Shown in pieces: positions 8,630 through 19,267 of a stretch of DNA of 64,000 nt. A program made the translations under genes and the position numbers. This DNA is from Cystobasidiopsis lactophilus (Eukaryota; Basidiomycota; Agaricostilbomycetes; Agaricostilbales; Chionosphaeraceae). The notes under the pieces were generated by a model. The model had not been told where the DNA came from. It saw nothing but the letters and a program-made list of their open reading frames with translations, and did not search any database. The stretch is taken from the NCBI GenBank assembly GCA_001599975.1, contig BCIO01000003.1:558001-622000 (forward strand), given 5' to 3'. Each line of letters opens with the position of its first letter. Positions within the stretch are counted from its first letter, which is position 1.

Positions 8630-10987
8630 CTAAAGGAAAGGCTCCAAATCAAACTCGATGGCCGAAACCGCAAAGCTGTCCACCTCAAACTTGTCCAGCA
8701 CCGTGGGGTGCAGAATGCCCAATTGGCCGAGTTCGACATCGGTGAATTTGGGTTCCAAAGCGCCTTTGATCTTGGTCGTTATCTTCTCCATTGTCGACTT
8801 CGGGGCGGAAGAAGGGAGGTTCTCGGGGTCGGGTAATGGGTCAGAAGGCGGGAGGTGGTAAGTTGCGTCGATGAGCGCTGTGGGTTCCGTGGAAGGAAGG
8901 GAGGAGCGGCGGAGGTAGATCTTGGCACTTCGATCTGGGAAGAAAGTTGGATCTAAACCCCCACACTCCCTTGATCAGCCTCCCCGTTGTCGACAAAGAA
9001 AGAAGAGGGGACTGACCATCAGCAGCTTTGATATAATACCCCTCCACCTCTTTCCCCCCTTCAGCGGAGATCCTCTTGACGCCGAGAATGAGCATCAACC
9101 GATCCAACAGCCCATGCACCTGCTCAAAACCCGCCTTCTTCCCCACATAAACCGCAGCGACTCTCCTCACATTCCTCGCTCGTCTAGTCTTCTTTGGATC
9201 TTGCAATACGATATCCGACACTTCGAACAGCCGGAGTGGGAGGGAGTGCTTTTTGTTCTCCCGAACGGTCTTGAGTAGGCCGGGGAGGAGGGTGGTGCGC
9301 ACGATTTGATACTCTGTAGTCTTGGGGTTGGCCAATACGACGGCGGTGTGGCCGGGGTCAGGGCGGTTGAGCCAAGCGAAGGATTCATCATGCGAGCACT
9401 GTTTCACGTCCCATTACCGCATCAATGTTTACCCATTGATGAAAGGGAGGGGGAGGGGGGACGAACGAGGATCAAAGGTAAAGCCTCGACCCAGCCTGAC
9501 GAGGCGCACTCGCGGCGGACGAGGTCGGTGAGTTTATTGATGGGCAAAGGGGCAGCGACGGTGTTGGTCTTAGGGAAAGTCTTGACCAAATTATCAAAGC
9601 CATAAGCGATCGCTGCGTCCTCGACCAGGTCGCAAGGGTGGAGGATGTCCGGTCTGGTTGGGGAAATGAGGACTTGGATGGAGTCTGGGAGGAAAGGGTG
9701 GGGTTGAGCGTGGTTGCCCATTTTAGAGAGCAAGCGGCAGATGTCAGAGGTGGACAGGGTCAAGGCGGTGACTGAATTGATGTAGTTCGAAGGGCAGGTC
9801 ATTTCTGACACGGCCAAGTTGGGCGTGATGACTTCTCGTCCCGAAGAGTAGACGATCTTGACGGGCTCGACGACAAAGGCGTGCGGGGTGCAGTACTGGG
9901 CGAACATGGTGACGATCATGTTGAGGACGATGTTGAGCTTGGTCTCGTCGGTGGCGGTCACGTCGACGAACACGTCCGTCGTGGTCAGGGTGATCTTGGT
10001 GTGCTCCGAGTTGATGATGGGCGGCATGGACAACACCTGGCGGGTCGAGTCGTAGAGGATGGGGTAGACGGGCGAGGAGCGGATGATGGGTAGGAACTTG
10101 GCCAAATGCCTATCCCCCTGTTCGTTCCCCCACTTCACAACTGAATTCCTGGTGGAATAAAGGTAAGAAGACGAACCTCGTAGAGTTCCATCATCTGTTC
10201 GGCGTCGTACACCTTGTCCTTGTTGAGCGGCTGGAACTTGATGTCTTTGGGGGGCAACGCTTCGTAGCTGATCTCTCCGTCTCTGTTCACCCCATTAGCC
10301 TCACCACACTGTCATGAACAACAAGGGAGAGGGTACACACGCCACTTTAGCCAAGTCGTGGGTGCCAATAGCGACCAAGGTCCTCTTCCTGGCCAAGTTC
10401 ATGTGCAGCTTGTCCTGCAAGTCGATGAAGCTGGCGTATCGCTTCTCGTCAAACTTGATTCCCCTGAGAACAGCAGCACCGAAGAAGGGCCTGATTTGGC
10501 TTGTCTCCTTGTGCACCCTCGCCACTCGGTGTGTGCCAGCTGAGAAGGGCAAGACGGTGTAAGCTGGCAATGGCTCCAAGCCGAGGTAGATCCGCAACGC
10601 CCGAGCTAAGCCTTCCAAGCATAGCAAGTCGTATCGATTCGCAGGCACTTCGATCTTGAGCTTGTGTGGCTTCTCGTCGGGTAGGGTTTGGCTCGTCTTT
10701 GCTCGTCCCTCTTTAAATATTATCCCGCGTGTGTTTAATGGGACAAGGCTTACATCCTCGTCCTAAGGCGTTTGTTTATGGTCAATACAAATAGTATTTA
10801 AAAAGTTTCAAAGGCGAACGCACCAATTCCAAGCCATAAGCGAACATGAGCTCGTCAAACTCATCCGTCGCTATTCCCCCTCGCACTCAGTTCTTGGCTT
10901 CCTCAGGCCTGGCAGTGGCAAACACGCACTGTAGGTCTTGCCTAAAAGCCGGTACAGCTCGTCCTTCTCAACAGTGATCGTCGGCAT
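8630..10987 (-). CDS. FRS1: Phenylalanyl-tRNA synthetase beta subunit, cytoplasmic
   Basis: Beta chain of the alpha2beta2 enzyme that charges tRNA-Phe. The start [19 protein letters not shown] is diagnostic. Spliced, it continues [19 protein letters not shown] and then [20 protein letters not shown]; later come [17 protein letters not shown] joined to [11 protein letters not shown], and ending with EFDLEPFL. Exons on the minus strand are 10930-10987, 10824-10870, 10754-10762, 10341-10696, 10177-10282, 9467-10117, 9017-9398 and 8630-8952. The seven introns are 57-68 bases. The third exon is a 9-nt microexon coding DED. The reading frame is intact throughout and the length (about 640 codons) is close to that expected for the eukaryotic subunit. 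It is convergent with the F-box-like gene on its right-to-left side. Confidence 0.95.
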
Positions 10988-11089
10988 TTTGTGTGACTCG
11001 GCGCAACAAATTTGTGGCTGGGAGCACCACTTGGGAGCGTCAAGGGGTTTCACTTTTGGGATGGTTCAATAATACACTACGAACACGGA

Positions 11090-11710
11090 TATAATGTTTA
11101 TGGAGGGTCTGGGTCAGGTAGGACGGGAACGGGTAAGGCCTAAGCGGAGGCGGGAGAGGGGTGGCGAGGGGCCGGGGAGAATGTTGACTGCCAGCAGGAG
11201 CTTGGACCCATACATACAGTGGTACCAGCAAAGCATGAGCAACCTGTGATGCAATCATCAACAGTGAATCCTCGTGGGATTGGGAGGCGGGACGCAGCTC
11301 ACCTTCGCCGTCGAAGTTCGAGTCCAAAGCGAGTGCTTGGCTGCTTCCGGACTCGGAGGGCGTCAAAGGCCGAGGTGTGGGGGGGTTTTCATGTCAGAAA
11401 GAACCACATCTGTCCTCGCGGGCCACATCTCAGCTCAAGAAGAGCTGAAGAAGAGGGCGGAACGGACCTAGCTGCACCATCAGCCAAATGCCAAACATCT
11501 TAAACCTGCAGGCGCACCACTTGGACGTGCTTGCTCTGTTCGCCTTTCATCAAATTTTACCCTCGATAGGGATGAGGGAGGAAAGTAAACGAACAGGCTC
11601 GGCTTTTGGGCAGTCGGACAGCAAGCGGCTTCACTCGGAGCTCCTTCCGCCGCTGGCCAGTCGACGCTCACATAGATAGCACTGTCGGCTTCTTCGATAA
11701 GTTATCCTCG
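11090..11710 (-). pseudogene. Decayed glutathione S-transferase copy
   Basis: On the minus strand this stretch follows the intact GST gene at 15000-16066 exon by exon. LIEEADSAIYVSVDW lines up with LLEEIGLKYDIVHYK; an intron beginning GTTCGT and ending GCGAACAG sits at the matching place; LTPSESGSSQALALDSN and FDGEG match LAPDRSDAVKYSRYLYLN and HFAEG; and a GTGAGC...CACAG intron follows just as in the intact gene. Similarity is patchy, frames do not connect and the first and last exons are missing, so it is a relic and not a gene. It is part of a cluster with 11715-12660. Confidence 0.6.
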
Positions 11711-11714
11711 TTGG

Positions 11715-12660
11715 GATGAGGTGTGAAGAAGTACCAACCACGAAGTTAGCCACCAAAGGAAAAACAGTTGCTGCTATTCTCAAGGCTCGAGCTCGAGGGC
11801 GCGTAGGTGGCGTTCGGATGTCCTAATCTGCTCGACTCCATCTTCAGTTAGCCGCTTGAGAGGTTGGCTAAAAGGGAGGGAGACGAACGAGCGGATTTTG
11901 GGCAGATGCAATTCGGATCATGTTGAGCAGCTGGAGCGTATGATGTAGCTGGCTGCGGGTCGGCCCAAGATCACAGTCTTCCTGTGGCTCTCAGTCAAGA
12001 ACAATTCCCATGGAGATAAGGAGGAGACTGAAGCCCACCATCTACGAAATAGCCCGCTGATCAGAAGCCGGAGTACTTGGCTGGGTCAAGGGCCACCGGG
12101 TGCGCAAGATGGGGTGAAGGTCGTGATCAACAGATCTGGCCTGTCCGATGCGGGGAACCTGATCAGCTTCGAGGGGGCTGTAGTAAAGGACCAAACGGAC
12201 CTAGCTCCACTCTTTTCCAAGTAGCGTCAAACTTCGGTCTTTGGTTCGAGCTACTGGAGCTTGTACCGCCTGCCTGTCCTGGCGTATTTCAAGAAATCTC
12301 GAGTGGGATCAGGGGGGAAGGCCAACGAACGAGGTCAATTCAGAGCGCATTCCGCCAAAAGCAACTTTGACCAGTGGGCGCTTGTAGTGTAGCGCCACTT
12401 CCATTTCCGATGATCTGTGGGTTGCGACCGTTAACTTGAGAGCTTTCGGCAAAATCGACAGCTAAAAGGACGGGAACACACCTCGACTCGGGGATCGCTT
12501 TCACCTTGTACGGACTCGCTTTCGGGCCATACCAACAGCACAGGGTAGCGTTCAAAGCCAGTTTCGTGCAACAAGAGTCAATCAAAGGGCAAAGTGCCGA
12601 GCTGTCAAACGAGAGCAGAAAAGCCTTGACGTAGGAGGGCAACGGGCAGACGGTGGTCGC
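11715..12660 (-). pseudogene. Decayed glutathione S-transferase copy or copies
   Basis: The best block, about 12100-12420 on the minus strand, keeps ACTACAAGCG (the HYKR exon), then a GTTCGT intron, then ACAAGCTCCAGTAGC...CAAAGAC...GAGTGGAGCTAGGTCCGTT, which aligns with the intact gene's ACAAGCGCCAGTAATC...CAAAGAC...GAGTGGCGCCATGTCCGTT. The following GCCAGATCTG...GATCA also matches. At about 11760-11800 the frame ERHLRALELE resembles NRHLDVLEAELQ of the intact gene, possibly a third fragment. Stops and frame breaks are frequent, so it is a relic. Confidence 0.6.
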
Positions 12661-13467
12661 TGTCGTCGTCGTCCTGTTCGTTGTTGCTGGTGTTTTTAGT
12701 ACATGACAGTACTGAGGCTAAGGACGAAGACGAACCAGCTACAAGCCTTAAGCGAAAGATAAGCTTGTCAAGTCAAACCCGTCTTCGCAAGCCAAAGGTC
12801 AGAAGCGGTCCAACAGAAAGGACAGGCTCGGACCGAGGATCGGAGAATGCCTTTACAAGCTCTGGACACCTCGCAAGTCCCCAGTCTCAAGGCACCCGGG
12901 CCACAGCGCAGTCTCAGCATCTGTCCGATTTTTGGCGGGCTCGTCTGAGGGCAAGCTGAGGGCATCGCCGGGATGGGACTGGCAGCGCTGCACTACCCGC
13001 GGAATGATTCTGTGCTCCAGCCAGGCCTGTCCAGATAAAGCAAGGTCGCCGGAGCGGATGGAAGGTCGCTTTCTTCGATTTTGCCACCCTTGGTCCGGGG
13101 CGACGACCCATGGTCTTTTTCACATACGTTGAAGGATGTGCGCTCAAGTGATGCTGGTGCCTTGCCAAACGGATCTACCCAATTCCCTGCCTGCTGTTCT
13201 GCCGCTTCTCAGGAGCGTTGCCAGTTCTCTTGGCCATCAGCCGCAGGCCTCCGTGTCCAGCCAGCCGGTGCTGCGACTGCAAATTCTCCAGCAGTGGCAA
13301 CAGAGTGACTCTGCATTGAATCCCTTTGTTCGAGGCGAGACCTCACCGTTCCTGCAACTTCTTCTGGAGTCGGCGAGCCAAGGCCGTCCGTCCTGACGCC
13401 TGCACCCAGCTCCCATACGTATCATTACGACGTCTGTGACCTGACTCGTGCCTGAATCTGCTGCACA
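12661..13467. other. Intergenic region with no supported gene
   Basis: About 800 bases. Frames up to 92 codons occur on both strands (for example 13136-13396 plus) but carry no recognisable motif, splice structure or family likeness. It may hold the promoter of the gene at 13468. Confidence 0.35.
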
Positions 13468-13845
13468 ATGAACGACGAGAAGCAGTCCGATCCTGAGCCC
13501 GGCCCTCCTGCCCTGCCAGACCTAACCGAGTTTGTTCGCACCAGGATGAATCCCTCTCTTCCCAGAGAGAAGCTATTCCTGGTCATTGGCGTGTTCAAGC
13601 TGCTCGCTACGTCAAGGGCATACGATATCTGCGGCCCCGATGTTCTCTCCGACAGATTCTTGCGCCACTGGTACCAGCTCATCACCCTGCGGGGCATCTT
13701 GACTTCAATTGACAAGCCCCACTTGCTCGAGATAGCAGCTCTGATCCAAGGGCATGCGCATCTGAAGCGCGCCAGGCAGCCCAGACCAGCTGGACGGTTG
13801 AAGCGAATGTTCCAGCGAAAGGCGGGAGCCCAGGCATGCCAATAG
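13468..13845 (+). CDS. Small hypothetical protein or first exon of the next gene
   Basis: An uninterrupted 125-codon frame from an ATG in good context (GCACAATGAAC). It reads MNDEKQSDPEPGPPALPDL with a helical middle (REKLFLVIGVFKLLATSRAY) and a basic tail. I recognise no family. The TAG at 13843-13845 overlaps the likely start of the multi-exon gene at 13836 in another frame. The two may be one gene with an internal intron I could not place, because no donor in this frame gives the needed phase. Confidence 0.4.
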   Translation: MNDEKQSDPEPGPPALPDLTEFVRTRMNPSLPREKLFLVIGVFKLLATSRAYDICGPDVLSDRFLRHWYQLITLRGILTSIDKPHLLEIAALIQGHAHLKRARQPRPAGRLKRMFQRKAGAQACQ

Positions 13846-14881
13846 GTCCTCACAGCCTTTTAGGACTGCGATGGCTCATCTTCATGCAGGGAGGTGCAGT
13901 TCCGATCCCCTATCAGAATCTTCAAGATGCGGCCGAGAAGTCGGAAGGTGGTGCTCGAAAGCTTGATGCGAGGATTAACCGGATGGTAAGTCGCCTCCAG
14001 GTTCTATGGAGATACAGCCTGAGCACTACCTTAGCAAAGTGAAGCCGATGCCAAAGCAGCGTTGTTCCTGGACAGATCATTGCATGATCGCCACCCGCGG
14101 ACAATTGACCGAAGAGACATGGTCAGCGAACAGTCTGCTACATTCGGGTAACAAAACTGACGATTGGATCAGGAATCCTTACTAAGACTCCGCAGCGAAG
14201 TCATTTTCGTCATGGAGCAGAATTCTCATCGTGAAGCAGAATTCTACACGGAGGTGAGATCAAGCCGACCTTGACCGCTTCGAAACTCAACTGTGCCCGC
14301 TCCTTGGGACAGGCCCAGAGAGACCGGTTATTTCGTTTGGACCAACAATTGCGAGGCCTGATCAAACAGTTGCATCCTCGCTGTCATGCCGAAGATTTGC
14401 AACACCGGTACGGCTTTCACCTCCAATGGGCATTTGATGCAATGGAGAAGCGATGGGTGAGCGAATCCGTCTTCATTGCTCTTTCATCCTAAGGTCTGAA
14501 GTGCCACAGGGCATCCTACCCGTGTCACGAGCAGCACACCAAGGGCTTCCCACTATTTACATCCAGATCAAACGTCGAGATGGCTTTTTGAAGGAGCTCA
14601 GGACTATGCAGGAACATGTAAGCGCATCCATCCTCTGTTATGTGAGTGAGCTTAGAGGACAATCACAGCGGCCACTGGAAGGGTGGCGTGAATGGAAGGC
14701 GATTCTGGGTGCTCAACAGATCCAACTGGAGGGTATACAAAGTCTCTGCATCGTTGCGAAGGGACAGGAAGACCAGATGCGCTCCACGGTCTACATCCAG
14801 GAAACCATGGACAAAGCGGCGCGGGGACTCTTAAACCTCGCAGCACAGGAGCGGTGGATGGTGACAACGTACGGTCACTGA
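13836..14881 (+). CDS. Unknown six-exon protein, probably coiled-coil
   Basis: Exons 13836-13985, 14035-14121, 14173-14253, 14313-14456, 14510-14617 and 14669-14881 join in phase 0 at every junction, which strongly supports the model. The product reads on through RINRM joined to QSEADAKAALFLDRSLHDRH, then LRSEVIFVMEQNSHREAEFY, RLFRLDQQLRGLIKQLHP, RRDGFLKELRTMQEH and WREWKAILGAQQIQLEG. Charge-rich helical sequence with hydrophobic spacing suggests coiled coil. No enzyme motif, signal peptide or membrane segment is visible. Start alternatives are the ATGs at 13836 and 13878. About 260 residues. The function is not recognised. Confidence 0.6.
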
Positions 14882-14999
14882 AATGCAAAGACCACTCATA
14901 CACATTCGTACCTTCTTGTAAATGTGTTGTCCGTTCACAAAGACCCCGCTTCGGAATACATTATGAGGCGAACGGAACCCGCCCGGGCAAATCGCAAAA

Positions 15000-16066
15000 T
15001 CAGTCCCAGCCGCTCGTGTCCAACTCTACAAGCGGACAGATCAAAAAGAGAAGGAAGGAGGAGTTCGAAGCAGCACTCACCCCCACCAACTTGAACTGCC
15101 TTCTTGTAGCACTGCAACTCCCTCATCCTCTTCCCCCAAGCCTGAATGTTCGGGTAAGCTTTCGCCTCACTTGATACACCCTCCACCGAGAAGTAAATCA
15201 TGAAGTCGACTGTGCGTTGTTATCTGGATCACACATCCCACACGCGATAATGGAAGGCAACGCACCTCCAGAGAGCTTCTCGCCAAGGAAGAAGCGGTTG
15301 CCATTCTTCTGCAGCTCAGCCTCTAGGACGTCCAAGTGCCGATTGATTCGCGGGACCTGAGAGAAAACGTGAGAGATGTCGCGAGAGACTGAGAGATGGA
15401 GGCTTACGAGCACGCTTTGGACAGCGGCGGACTGGTCGGGCTGGGCGACGTGCTTCATCACATATTTGGCGATGGACCAAGAACCCAGTGATCCTGTGCA
15501 GATCTGGTAAACGCATCTCAAAGAGATTCGAGATAAGGAAGCGCGCACCTTCTGCAAAATGGTTCAAGTACAGGTAGCGAGAGTACTTGACCGCGTCCGA
15601 GCGATCAGGGGCGAGATGAGGGGCGTAGTGCATGATCAAAAAATCAGATCTGACCATTGCCACCCGGCTTTTTTTTAGCTCGAGAAGGGCTGTGCAGGAG
15701 GGAAAGCGAACGGACATGGCGCCACTCTCAGCTAGAGTGAGCTCGAAATCCGCGTCTTTGATCTGGATTACTGGCGCTTGTCCGACCTGTTCGTGCCTTT
15801 CAGTGACCTGTCCAGGTATGGACAAGGTAAGGGGGAGAACGAACAGGGTTGACCTTAAACAATTCCGGTGGCGCTTGCTGAGTAGGTTGACGCTTGTAGT
15901 GCACTATATCATACTTCAAGCCGATTTCTTCTAATAGCCTGTGCGCTCCAATCAAGAGGCGTCAGCTTTCGAAGATCCCAAAGCGGAAGGGTGCGAAGAG
16001 AGCACACATGAGCGTGCGGATCGCCTTCGAGTTGTTCAGGTAGTGCAAAGTGATTTGGGGAGCCAT
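15000..16066 (-). CDS. Glutathione S-transferase
   Basis: A cytosolic GST that conjugates glutathione to electrophiles. The start MAPQITLHYLNNSKAIRTL is a typical thioredoxin-fold N-terminus. Then come LLEEIGLKYDIVHYKRQP, KVNPVGQAPVIQI (the conserved cis-proline region) and TLAESGAISDFLIMHYAPHL, with ESGA binding the gamma-glutamyl group. The helical C-domain holds VPRINRHLDVLEAELQ, RFFLGEKLSGVDFMIYF and YPNIQAWGKRMREL. Eight exons (minus): 16008-16066, 15845-15938, 15716-15786, 15549-15649, 15408-15493, 15266-15356, 15081-15209 and 15000-15025; all junctions keep the frame. About 217 residues, normal length. Decayed relatives lie at 11.1-12.7 kb. Confidence 0.92.
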
Positions 16067-16669
16067 GGTTGGCAAACGACTCCAAAGGTCAACACGCGAA
16101 AGCAGTAGGGCTGGTAGCAAGCAGTCAAAAGGTCAAGAAGTTGACGCAAACAGTCATAGCCGTGGAGTGGGGCGGGCGCAGTGGGATCGCGGGCCAGGCC
16201 CAATGCAGACGGCTTCGGACATGTGCACAAATTGGGGGCCTAGAATCGAGTGTAGAGACTCGAGGAGGCGGATAAAGCGCCGCTCAGAGCTGGGGCAAAC
16301 GCGCTTGGATTTTAATTAGGCAGAAAGGCGGCGCGCTCTCGAGGAGCTCAACGGCGAGCAGATTGGGGTTGGCAGGCATGCCAGAGGCCTCACAAGAAGT
16401 AAAAGTGAGGGCAAGCAAGCGAACGGAGCGAGCACAAAAGGTCGGAGTTGACAGCCAATTTCTGCAGGCGGAGGCTCAGAGGGCTGGTGGCAAAATGTGT
16501 TCCTTGATAAAGGCATTTCTATTACTTTCTATGCTGATGGTTTGGGAGGTCTATACTATGCTACAATTGGTTTTGATGATGGGTTCATAACGCTCTTGTT
16601 AATCGATTTGAGACAGAAGTGCGAAGAGGTCGTGAGGTGGGTTGAAGGTGAAATGAGCTGACGAGCGGT
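16067..16669. other. Promoter region of the GST gene
   Basis: About 600 bases between the start of the GST gene and the end of the MFS gene, both on the minus strand. No coding region is supported on either strand. Confidence 0.4.
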
Positions 16670-18891
16670 TTAGACAACCTCGGTATGAGGTGCCTTCTCG
16701 CTCTCGACGGCGGCGACGGCGTCCAAAGCTTCCGAGGTTGGCTTGAGGACGACGTTGCGCAGGCTCCACAGGAAGAACACGCCAGCGACGGCTTGCAGGA
16801 CGATCATGCTGCGAATGTCCTTGAGCAATTGTCCTGCAGAAATAACAAAGGAGAAGGGGCAACGCACTAGTAGAAGCCGTTTTGCGATGAGGTCCAGTCC
16901 GACAACCCAGCGGGCGTGGATGTGGTCAAGCCAGCTTGAACGCTGAGGACGATCACACCTCCCACTTGGCTGTTATCATCAATGAGCAACCAGTGCAAAG
17001 CAAGAGACTGCAAGAATCAACGCACAGAACAGTGTTGAAGAAAGAGCCGCAGACTGCCGCCCGCTCGGGTGGGACGGACATGATCAAAGTGGCGTTGGAC
17101 GAGAGGTAGGTGATGGCCGCGCCGGCTGAGCCCAAGATGAAGGAGGGGAATAGAAACTTCCAGTAGTCTAAGCCGCTGCCACCGTTGGAGACGATGGCGA
17201 GGATGTTGCCGACGATGCCCAACAGCAAGCCGACCGGCACGTTGATCCGAGGCTTTGACATTAGAAGCGGCACTGAGCTGAGGGCGCCACCGATCACGAA
17301 GGCCGATAAGCCTTGAGGAACCAGTCGAGCCGACACCAGGACGCCCGAGTAGCCAGAAATGCTGCGCATGCGATCAGAATAGGTCCCACAGAGGGAAAAG
17401 AAAGCAGATCTCACATTTGCCAGTAAGCTGCGAACTGCGGGAGTGCATTTTAAGAGTGAGCAAGAGCGTTGGCAAGAGAGAGAGTTGGTAGAAAAGCGCA
17501 TACCTGAGCTTGCGAGGACGACCACCAAGCGTAAGGCACAAGGGCGAGCACGATGAAGGCCGGGAAGCCGGGCAGTCGCCAGGTGGAAGCTGGCAAGAGC
17601 GCGAGGTCCTCCGGCAGGTACGCCTCCCAGACGAAGAAGCCGATACCGAGGATCCACGAAAGGGTGAAGGGCGCGATGAAATGCGCATCTGACCAGCCCA
17701 AGTTGGCGCCTTCAGTCAAGCCGAGGATGAAGAGGAGGAGGGCTCCAGTGATCATGAAGGTTCCGGGCAGGTCGAGCAGGCGCAGGAGCGAGTACTGGCG
17801 CTTCGTTTGTCCGCGGTTGATCTTCCAGAAAGGTTTTGGCATGAGATAGATGGTGAGGAGGAGCAAGGGGACGATGAGAATGGTGATGAAGCGGAAGAAC
17901 CATCTCCACGAGGCCAAGAGGAAGACTCTGCGCATCCAAGTCTGAGTTCTCGCCTTCGACATGATTCAAAAGCGATACTCACCCAGCAAGGACTGCGCCG
18001 ACAATGTTGGCAATAGCCTGAGAAAAGGGTCAGCATTTCGGCCTTCCAGATGGGAAGGCCAGTGCTCACGCCTGACAAGCCAAAGTACGACAGGGCCTGA
18101 GCCTGCTCGGTTCGATCGGGATATAGTTGGACGATGAGCTTGATTCCCGCTGGGATGGTGAAGGAACCAAAGATGCCGGCCTGCGAAGACTCATGAACAT
18201 CCGACCAAGGGGCCGAAGCAAAAAATTGCTCACCAACGCGCGGAGCACCAGAAACGCATACTTGTTGGACAGGAACGAAATAATAAGAGACAGCACTGCC
18301 ATCATGCCAAAGCCGACCAAGAAGACATGGGCAGCGTTGGTGGTATCCGTCAGCCGGCCGCTGAATAGCAGAAAACTGATCGCAAGTCTTCAGCATGAGA
18401 TCAGAGTCTCAGTCTGGAAACCATTTACCCGGCAAAGGTCATGGAATACGACGTGATGATCCATGTTTCGCTTGCGAATGGGAGATTGATGTCGCTGGCA
18501 ATGTCAGCAGCACCCTAAGAATCCATTGCGCTCAGCAAATCTCGCAGAATCGATTTGCAGTGACACATAGCTTACAATGACGGCCGCAGACACGTTGGCG
18601 ACGTCGACGAACCTGGGAAGAGGCGAGCACGTTGGCTATCAGCCACCTGTTGGGCCATCAAAAGATCGCGGAACCCAGGACTCACTGTGCCATAGAGAAA
18701 ATCAAAAGCAAAACAGCTCTAGCGCCTTTGGTGCTGTAAGGGTTCTTATCGAAGGCGGTTGGCTTTTCATCTTCCGCAGAGTAAGGCAGAATAGCGGATT
18801 GAGATTTGTGAGGCGTGTTTGTCGCGCCAGTGTCCTCCGGCGAGCCAGGCTCTGTAGGTGGTAACGGGCGAGTAGTTTGTTGAGAAGTCAT
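16670..18891 (-). CDS. MFS transporter, DHA2-like drug:H+ antiporter family
   Basis: A plasma-membrane transporter of the 14-helix type. The start MTSQQTTRPLPPTEPGS opens a hydrophilic N-terminal tail; helices follow in small exons: AVLLLIFSMAQ, SDINLPFASETWIITSYSMT, LVGFGMMAVLSLIISFL, YAFLVLRAL, AGIFGSFTIPAGIKLIVQ, RWFFRFITILIVPLLLLTIY, LPGTFMITGALLLFILGL, FTLSWILGIGFFVWEAY, FPAFIVLALVPYAW, VPQGLSAFVIGGAL, VPVGLLLGIVGNILAIVS, FLFPSFILGSAGAAITYL and a last helix near 16750. It ends KAPHTEVV. At least eight introns interrupt it. WxIxSYxxxxAG is a DHA2 hallmark. Substrate unknown. Exon borders were not all derived, so minor junction errors are possible. Confidence 0.85.
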
Positions 18892-19267
18892 CGCAGTAGT
18901 GGAGAGAGCAGAGGTGTAGAAGAAATTTGTTTGGTTTGAGGAGTGGGTGAAAGTGTTTGAAGAAGAAAAAGGTGGGTGTGTGAATGGGTGGGATTTGAGT
19001 AGTTGATGTGTATGAGGTATGGTGGGAGTGGAAAGAGAGGCAATCTATAAAGCAAATAGTGCTTGGCGGCTGGGAGTCAGCTCGTTCGGATTTTGCGCGC
19101 GCTGGTCGGGCGGCCGCCGATCTCCAAAGCCGCGGACGAAAACCGTCCGTCCGAAAGCCGCGGTGATCTCTATGTTCCCTCTCGAAAGCGTCATTTGAGG
19201 TCGTCCTGCAGAGCGCTAAGAAACGGTGCATCAGTGAAGAGGCACACTGAGGCTGAAAAGATCTAAC
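18892..19267. other. Promoter region of the MFS transporter gene
   Basis: About 375 bases upstream of the minus-strand MFS start. On the plus strand it is rich in GGTGGG, GAGGAG and GTGTGTG, which is a polypyrimidine strand for the MFS gene and typical of fungal promoters. No gene seen. Confidence 0.4.

Noticed and set aside
11219-11679. Short frames suggesting a cysteine-rich small protein on either strand of 11.1-11.7 kb
   Set aside because: The minus-strand sequence aligns better with decayed GST exons, so the Cys-rich reading is a by-product.
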